A stretch of 64,000 bases of DNA, taken from Micropterix aruncella (taxonomy: Eukaryota > Arthropoda > Insecta > Lepidoptera > Micropterigidae). The notes beneath the pieces were generated by a model. That model was not told the DNA's origin. It saw only the letters and a program-made list of their open reading frames with translations, and did not search any database. Shown here in pieces: positions 57,491 to 64,000 of the stretch. The DNA is taken from assembly GCA_944548615.1 (NCBI GenBank), contig OX155962.1, positions 384,670-448,669 of the forward strand. Reading direction: 5' to 3'. The stretch's first letter is position 1, and each line of letters opens with the position of its first letter. The position numbers and the translations under genes are program-made.

Positions 57491-58251
57491 GGGAGAGCGG
57501 GGCGGGCTCTATCAATTTTTTTTATTTTAGTTTATATTTCCAAACTCAATAATTTTTTGTACAATGCTTTCTGTCCATATCACACCTTCATTATTCAGCT
57601 ATTATTTTAGGTATAAAAAACATCAATAAGGTGAATATTTATAGAACTAGAAGCATTTTTTAATGAATACGGTTAATACTTACCCCGTAACTGGGGTAAG
57701 TTTTAAATCAGGGTTGATGTAAGTATTAACGCAGGGGGCAATTATTAACATGGCACTATTATAACTGAATAATTTCAAGAAAACACCATTTTTGTGTATC
57801 AAAGTCTTTAATCATGAGTAAACCTATTTTCAAACACATAAATAATAGGTAAATTGCATTGTCTTTCAGATATATGCTAATTAACAACAATAAAAATAGT
57901 TTTAACTTGTTAAGCCCAGAAAAACTTAGACACTTACAACTTAACATTACAAAATGTAACCACTCTCATATAGTCTTAAGGAATGGGTTCAATCTGTCAA
58001 TCTTACGGTAATTTTTATCTACTTGTCAAAAATTTAATATATATTATACATAATACACTACTTGACAAAAATTATACATATACTCTACTTTTAATTCTTA
58101 TAATTAATAAATTTTAAATACCTTTCCAACATTCGTTAATAAAAACCTAAGCCGCAGATAGCATGCCTTTTCGGCATTATATCGAAATGAATCGAAACCG
58201 AAATTGAAAACCAATTTTAATGCCACTCACCAATCCTCTTTTCTCTTGCAG
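57491..58251. other. Upstream/intron DNA of the Beat-like gene
   Basis: AT-rich with no exon recognised. It ends in a pyrimidine-rich tract and acceptor (CTCTTTTCTCTTGCAG, 58236-58251). Confidence 0.5.
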
Positions 58252-61200
58252 CATTTATAGTGTACATGTTCAATACGGTGGGAGCTCTCCAAATCACATC
58301 GCTGAGTGCGCCCGGTACAGCTGACCCTCGCTTTGACAAGCCTCAAATGACCTGTCGATATCAATTCGGCACAGAAGGACTCTTCACAGTCAAGTGGTAT
58401 AAAGATGACCAAGAGTTCTACCGGTATCTACCGACATACGATCCACAGGTACCTACCTTTTTTAAAAATAATACTTAGAAAATATTGTTCAAGAAGAAAC
58501 AAATTAAGCAAAAATAGGAATCAAAGAAAAACGCCGCAGCGTCTGAAATTTTAACTAAATCAATATGTGATTTCAAATCAGATACCATTCAATATATTCT
58601 TTTCGTTGTTAGGTTCGGTGTTACGTCGTCGATGTCGTGATTTTTTACGCGTATTGTCGGCATCTATTACATAACAACAGCCCTCTCGGAATCATTTCAG
58701 CTGAGCTATGTAAATTGTCTATTACGCCACTGTTCAGCTACTTTATATTCTGTTCATTTGATATGTAAATTACAGTTGGAAATGGTTATTACTATTCTAA
58801 TAAAGGGAGAGCCCCCATTATATGTCCCCAGACAAATTAACTGCTTTAATAAAATTGGAATGATTAGTGTAGTGTATTTGTGTTGGATTTATCTGTATGT
58901 CAGACTAGATGTTGCCCGCGGCTTCGCTTCGCGTAAAGTTTCGAATCGAGTTGTTAATTTAAGTAGGGTGACGTTTATTTGCCTTTTGGACGCTACCTTT
59001 AAATATATAGTAAAAGACGTCTTGTTCGCGTCTTGTTCCTCGCCACCGCCGCCTTCCAGTACCTAACCTTGCTGGACCAGTCGCCGCCGCGCCACCCGCT
59101 AGGTATTTTTATGTGCTTGAACGCGTTACTTATTTCATGATATCTACATTTACATAGCTAATTTTATCTCCATTTAACACTCATGTTGATGAATTAATTA
59201 TTTTGTTAAGGATTCATATTTTATTGCTAATGTTTTCAACAAATTTCCACTACTATTTTTTTTTTGAGTCATATAAGCAGTTATTGTAGCTTTAATATAA
59301 TTTTTAGCTACAATATTTATTGTGATAAATATTGTAGTTGAATATATGCCGTCGCGGACTTTTATATAGAACTCTTTGAGGCCGACGATTTTGTCATATA
59401 CTTAAACGTGAAAGCCTTTGGATTGGCTCTCTGTTATTTTACTCCGTCTTTTTGCTAAATTATAATTAGCTGCTGGTTTTCCTAAAAATAAATAAATAAA
59501 TATATTACTTTTATAAATTGTATTACTTTTATACATATATATCAAACCGTTTCGTCAGCGCAGGCCGATAAAGCAACTCTCCAGCTTGATTTACAAATAT
59601 AGTGATTTCGTATTGAAAAGCAATATTAAGCAATATTGCTTGTATATAATAAAAGTATTGCATCGTAGGTAATGAAAAGCAATATTTGTTACAATAAAAT
59701 GTAGCCTATAGCACTCGCCAATAATGTATATGACTGGTTTGGGAGTTTACCTCCTACATACAAACTTACTTTATTTATTTATTTATTTATTTTATTAACT
59801 AAATGTATACAGCATATTCTTTATATATAAAAAAAACATTTTATAAATTAACATCAATATAGCCATTAATACATTTTAAATTAGCAAAAAATATAAAGTA
59901 CCCATTTAAAAGATAATAATTTTATAACCTTCTTTTTAAGAAAAAAGGAAAAAGAAGCATTTCTAAATATAAATGTATAAGTACAATAGGGGAATGGAAA
60001 TGGAAGGGAGGGATTGTTATAACACATACATACGTATACTTTTGACATATATATACATATAGACATACATACACACATAAATATATTGTATATAATAAAG
60101 TAATAAATAAATTTAAATTAATTATCGTTCCTGAGCTTTTCTTCGACTGCGTGAAGAAGAGGCTTCCTGTCCAGAGAAAAAATGTCAAGGTCATTAAACC
60201 TGTTATTAAAAGAGGTGAGTAACCGTATCATAGTAGAGTTGCTGAAGTGGCTTGAATTGCACCTGGGCACATGAAACAAACGAGAAACTCGGGTACTTCT
60301 GGGGGGCACTCTCGAGGAAATTCGCTCAGTTAAAGCTGGACAGTCTATTAAACCATGAAGGATGTCATATAGGAAAGACATGTCGGTTATGGTCCGTCTA
60401 TTATAGAGCAGTGCAACCTTAAAGTAATCCGCTCTTTCCTCATATGTCTCGAAGTTCGTGTGCTCGCGCCAATTTAGGTAACGCAAGAAACGCTTTTGGA
60501 CGCACTCAACCTTGTTGACAGATGCATTACTTCTTTATATTATTAGTAAAGATTCAGATATCTCAGTCGAGAAATACTTTTCATATTTAATTTAATTAAT
60601 TATCATTTAATTTGCTTCAATGACTCAAGTTTTCATTTGAATCAATCGAATGAGTCATTCGCAACACAAACAGGAGGTGAAGGCATAATAATCAAATCAA
60701 ATTGAAAGCATTTATTGGTTTCAATTAATTGCAAAGTATGTCTGACTTCGCGAACATTGAAGATCCTATTCTCTTTTCAGATTATTCGCTTCCCGATAGA
60801 AGAAGTGACTCTGGACGAGAATGGCTTCATCGAGACGGAGACAACGTTAGAAAAGAAACTGGCGACTCCAGAACTATGCAACTTGACCGCTTGTACCATT
60901 CGCCTGGTGAACTTGACAGCGAACAGTGCTGGAGAATATTCCTGTGAAATATCGTCAGAGCGACCGTATTTTAACATCGACATTAAGTCTGTCAATCTTA
61001 CATTATTAGGTATTTATTACAGCTATTCGTAGAATGCATCATACTGTTCGTGGACTGAAGATTTCGTGTTGTCCACAGCACCTCCAAAGAATCCGCCGAC
61101 TATTCACAGCGCGTCATCTACCTACTCGATCGGAGATACCCTCTCAGCGACGTGCACATCAGACGCATCACTTCCAACATCAGACATATCCTGGCTGATC

Positions 61201-61626
61201 AATGGAGAGCCTCCTCCAGCGCACGCCACCGTCTACTCTTCGGATATATCTCAGCCTGACAAGCACGGCCTAGGCAGAACGATATCACAGCTGGATCTCG
61301 AGGTCGAAGAAGATCATTTCCAGGGTCAGAAGAACCAGGTCAATCTGACTTGCTTAGCCACAATCGCCGACACTAATATTCAGAAATCGAGTCACGTCCT
61401 ATTCTTATTACCTATTAAGAAGGAGCAGTCGATGGACGATAACCAGAAGTTGGAGTGGAACAGTGGTTCTGGTAAGGTATAACCGAGTATCTTGATTAAT
61501 TACAAAACTTGTAATTAAGCGAACGACAAAATCTTACAGATTTCTTACTCAACAGGTGGAACAAGAGCTCACTACATCCATCTTCTCTCCCTAGCTGCAC
61601 TGCTGGCGAGATCAAAGATACTATGA
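58252..61626 (+). CDS. beat: Beaten path (Beat) family two-Ig cell-surface protein, exons 2-5 (5' end missing)
   Basis: Beat proteins are neuronal immunoglobulin-domain adhesion regulators that bind Side-family receptors during axon guidance. Exons: 58252-58448, 60781-61009, 61079-61471, 61556-61626. All have GT/AG borders, and phases agree (0, 1, 1). Exon A carries the end of a signal peptide and Ig1 strands ('ALQITSLSAP', 'MTCRYQF', 'VKWYKDDQEFYRYLP', the Beat hallmark). Exon B completes Ig1 ('AGEYSCEISSERPYF'). Exon C holds Ig2 ('LSATCTSD', 'ISWLINGEPPP', 'VNLTCLATI'). Exon D gives a short hydrophobic tail ('YIHLLSLAALLA') ending at TGA 61624-61626, which suggests a GPI anchor. Several NLT glycosylation sites are present. 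About 296 residues are visible. The signal-peptide start lies in an exon not found here. Intron 2 hosts transposon remnants. The paralogue within the family cannot be decided. Confidence 0.9.
58908..58950 (-). mobile_element. Helitron-like 3' end fragment in the Beat intron
   Basis: 'GTTGCCCGCGGCTTCGCTTC' next to ACTAGA, near-identical to 2641-2700. No 5' end found. Confidence 0.45.
59770..60535 (-). pseudogene. LINE C-terminus and 3' UTR in the Beat intron
   Basis: The minus frame 60118-60486 encodes 'YEERADYFKVALLYNRRTIT', 'DMSFLYDILHGLIDCPALTE' and 'RFNDLDIFSLDRKPLLHAVE', the C-terminal tail of a Jockey/CR1-group ORF2. The 3' UTR ends with an (AAAT)n tail at about 59770-59793. 5'-truncated near 60535. 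It is antisense to the host gene. Confidence 0.75.
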
Positions 61627-61890
61627 ATTACTCTAAAAATTCCAAAAATGAAATTCCTGTGATATATTCAAGAGCGAAATGCCAAAGTGTGAAACCGAAA
61701 GTCTGTTATATTTTTATTATTTACGAAATTCGAGTCCTTGCGATCTAATATTATAGTTTATGATGCAAATTTTGTTTTGTCCGGATAATTGTGAATACAT
61801 TTATCGTGAATATCGAAATTGTAGTTTTTTTTAATCATTTTAAATTTAAACGATTTTATTTGATTTCTATTTTTAGGTGTGATTGAATTA
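61627..61890 (+). other. 3' UTR / downstream of the Beat-like gene
   Basis: Follows the stop codon. No canonical AATAAA occurs before the mariner at 61891; AATACA near 61793 is a possible weak polyadenylation signal. Confidence 0.4.
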
Positions 61891-62008
61891 CGAGGGGTGT
61901 TCAAAAAGTAATTTTCCCAAATTTTTATTTCAAATTACGAACGATACAGGAAGTTTACGTGAGCAGAAAATGTTAGTTTGAGTATAGTGGCAGCACTTGC
62001 ATTTGATT

Positions 62009-62319
62009 TGGTGACTCTCTAGACGATCAAGCAAGCTTTGCGTCGCGGGCAGGGAGGGGATCGTAAACCGCAGGAAATATGCAAATATTTTTTTGTAATA
62101 TTTACCAAAAATACCTAATTTTGTAGTATATACCAGGGAGTCACGTTAATAAGACGTAATTGGTTGATGAATGATTGACTCCCTGGTATATAACTACATA
62201 ATTAGCCATTTTACGTAAATATTTTTAAAAAATATTTGCATATTTCCTGCGGTTTACGATCCCCTCCCAGCCCAGGACGCGATGGTTGACAAGCATGCTT
62301 GATCGTCTAGAGAGCCCCT
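62009..62319. mobile_element. Foldback MITE M, copy 2
   Basis: Inverted arms ending CTCTCTAGACGATCAAGC and GCTTGATCGTCTAGAGAGCC; the arms also hold the AAACCGCAGGAAATATGCAAA blocks found in copy 1 (27304-27602). The centre pairs CCAGGGAGTCA with TGACTCCCTGG. Inserted in the mariner leader. Confidence 0.75.
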
Positions 62320-62579
62320 TATTCAAACGCCATGGAAACTCCACTTCGTTTTCAGCCAGCTGTGAAATACGCAGTTTGATTCGATTTTTGACGGCAAAAA
62401 TGAATCTGCCAAAAATGGTGAATATGTCATGTTTGTGCGAATGATTCGTCGTTGGCGAACAATGAAGGCGAGAAAAAGTCCACGATAATGAGCGTATCGG
62501 ACGACTAACGACATCCCGGCAAACAGACGTCATTGCCGTTGTGCGTGAGGACCAGGTCATTCACTAAACAATTTACGCT

Positions 62580-63790
62580 CAAATCAAATCAAATCAAATC
62601 AATATGTTTTTATTCACAATAGAATTTGTAAAAAAATGCTTTGTTACGTCAAAATATGAAATACAATTTATGGTTTATATTATAGATAATTTTACTACGT
62701 ATCTTTTCGAATTACTAACTACTTCAAATATTAGGCTTCTATTTCGATTATTTATATTTATAGTTTGACAATCTAGTAGTTAATTCTTGACTACCTATGT
62801 ATGTTCAGGTAAGAGTAGTAACGAAACTTACTACCTAACCCAATTATTTTGACACGTCCAAGAGCGGTCTTTAGCCGTGAATTGGACACGACGAAAATGT
62901 AATGTAATGTAATGTCATTTAGATTACATTTCAAATTCTTTAGAGATACTGGATAGGTACATTATATAATCATGATGTAATGTAATATTTAACAATAGAA
63001 ATATTTTAAAACAATTTAAAATATAGGTAGGTACAGTTAGAATTTAAAATCGTCATAAAATTAAAAATATCATTATTAACAACAATAGTCAAAAAGAAAA
63101 AAATAAAAAAAAACAATATAGGTACCTCTACATTTTCAATAAAATAAGAAAAGAATATTAAATCTCGATTTTATAATCATTCCAAAAAAAAATCAATATC
63201 ATTTATAAAATCTACTACTTTGTAATAAGCCTTCTTACATAGAATATCTTTAATTTTACTTCTAAACTGAGTGTCTGATAGACCCTGTATGACCTCTGGA
63301 ATTTTATTATGAAACCGTACACAGTTTCTAATGAACATGTAATTAGCTTTATTTTTTTTAACCTAACAATTCTGTAACAAATTTATTGTAACAGCTGTAT
63401 GTTTCCTTAAAAATAATAATGAAAAAAAAAAAAAAAAAAAAAAAAAACATTTGCTTAGCTTACTTAGTCTAAATTTTGTCACTATATATTTATTATTATT
63501 TCTAGTGTTGTATTTGTAATTGTCACAGTTTTTTGAGTAATGAAATATATTTTTTCGTGCATGCATAATGTTTTCAAATATGTATTGACTAGGTACAGTA
63601 AGAATGTTAATTTGTTTGAATAATTCTCTTAGGGAATCACGTCTGCGCAAGTTGTATATGGCTCTAATCGCCCGTTTTAGTAGAATAAAGATTGAGGGCA
63701 TACTTGCAGCTTGTCCCCACAGTAAGATGCCGTAAGACATAAAACTGTGGAAATAAGAGAAATATACTAGCTCGTCGAAATCATGACTGC
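62580..63790 (-). pseudogene. LINE C-terminal half inserted in the mariner
   Basis: The minus frame encodes 'YFSYFHSFMSYGILLWGQ', 'FILLKRAIRAIYNLRRRDSL' and 'INILTVPSQYIFENIMHARK', collinear with the LINE at 41111-43283. A poly(T) run in the coding sense (63421-63446) has expanded inside the coding region. The tail is (TTTGA)n at 62582-62602, as in the copy at 18813. The RT catalytic core is absent. Confidence 0.75.
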
Positions 63791-64000
63791 ACTGGCACAA
63801 GATATGGAAACTAGTCGGACACATCTTTACAATTTGGCGGCAGATTGGTATGAGAAGGGAATTTAAAAACTGTTGCCAAGGTACCGGAAATGCTTGGAAA
63901 GGAATTGACATTATGTTGAAATTGTGAAATAGTATACATATTTTAAATAAATATTTAATATAAGATAAGGTAAATAAATATTTTTTGTAATTTTGTAATT

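Larger units (their letters stand above)
61891..63935 (+). pseudogene. Mariner transposon broken by a MITE and a LINE
   Basis: It starts after TA with CGAGGGGTGTTCAAAAAGTA, a mariner-type left end. The N-terminal transposase remnant ('EIRSLIRFLTAK', 'TTSRQTDVIAVVREDQVIH') lies at about 62340-62565. The C-terminal piece ('LAADWYEKGI', 'LLPRYRKCLERN', 'YVEIVK' then TAG) lies at about 63835-63932. The central catalytic part is missing, replaced by a LINE (62580-63790). A foldback MITE sits upstream of the coding start. Multiple stops; dead. The right terminal repeat lies beyond the window or is lost. Confidence 0.65.

Overview
This 64 kb window is AT-rich, intron-bearing animal DNA and almost certainly comes from a moth or butterfly. 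The evidence is a non-autonomous Helitron with the familiar lepidopteran ends (7346-8091), many Jockey/CR1-like LINE copies whose 3' tails are short microsatellites, mariner and piggyBac-type relics, a Penelope-like element with a GIY-YIG endonuclease, and one insect gene of the beaten path (Beat) family. No operon, rRNA, CRISPR or prokaryotic signal was seen.

Only one host gene is supported: the last four coding exons of a Beat-like, two-Ig-domain, probably GPI-anchored cell-surface protein on the plus strand (58252-61626). Its first exon is not visible near exon A. Much of the window may therefore be upstream intergenic or intronic DNA of this gene. A few repeat-poor stretches (about 7020-7340, 31150-31412, 47500-47860) are candidate regulatory DNA or leader exons.

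The rest is a layered transposon graveyard. At 1-9 kb are dispersed repeats, a MITE, LINE tails and the Helitron. At 9.7-11.6 kb is a minus-strand LINE with an uninterrupted reverse transcriptase frame. At 13-20 kb are a restriction-like-endonuclease (REL) LINE tail, two LTR-like segments and a degenerate LINE. At 21-23.6 kb are a tandem duplication, a Penelope-like element and long (TA)n tracts. At 24.4-26.7 kb a GC-rich, ORF1-only Jockey-type retroelement with an open 517-codon gag sits inside an older LINE, bounded by a 10-bp target duplication and ending in an array of hairpins rather than poly(A). At 27-37 kb are MITEs, a tRNA-type SINE, LINE 3' ends, a hammerhead-ribozyme-like fold and a repeat with a 94-nt palindrome. 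At 37.7-43.3 kb are a long REL-LINE copy and a frameshifted LINE. At 44-57 kb are further copies of the same families, a dead mariner, several MITEs, and a second REL-LINE copy that differs from the first by one base and has a perfect 14-bp target duplication. At 61.9-64 kb a mariner is broken by both a foldback MITE and a LINE.

The two most informative objects are the gag-only retroelement and the pair of near-identical REL LINEs. Both look mobile in the recent past, and both have boundaries that can be fixed from the sequence alone.
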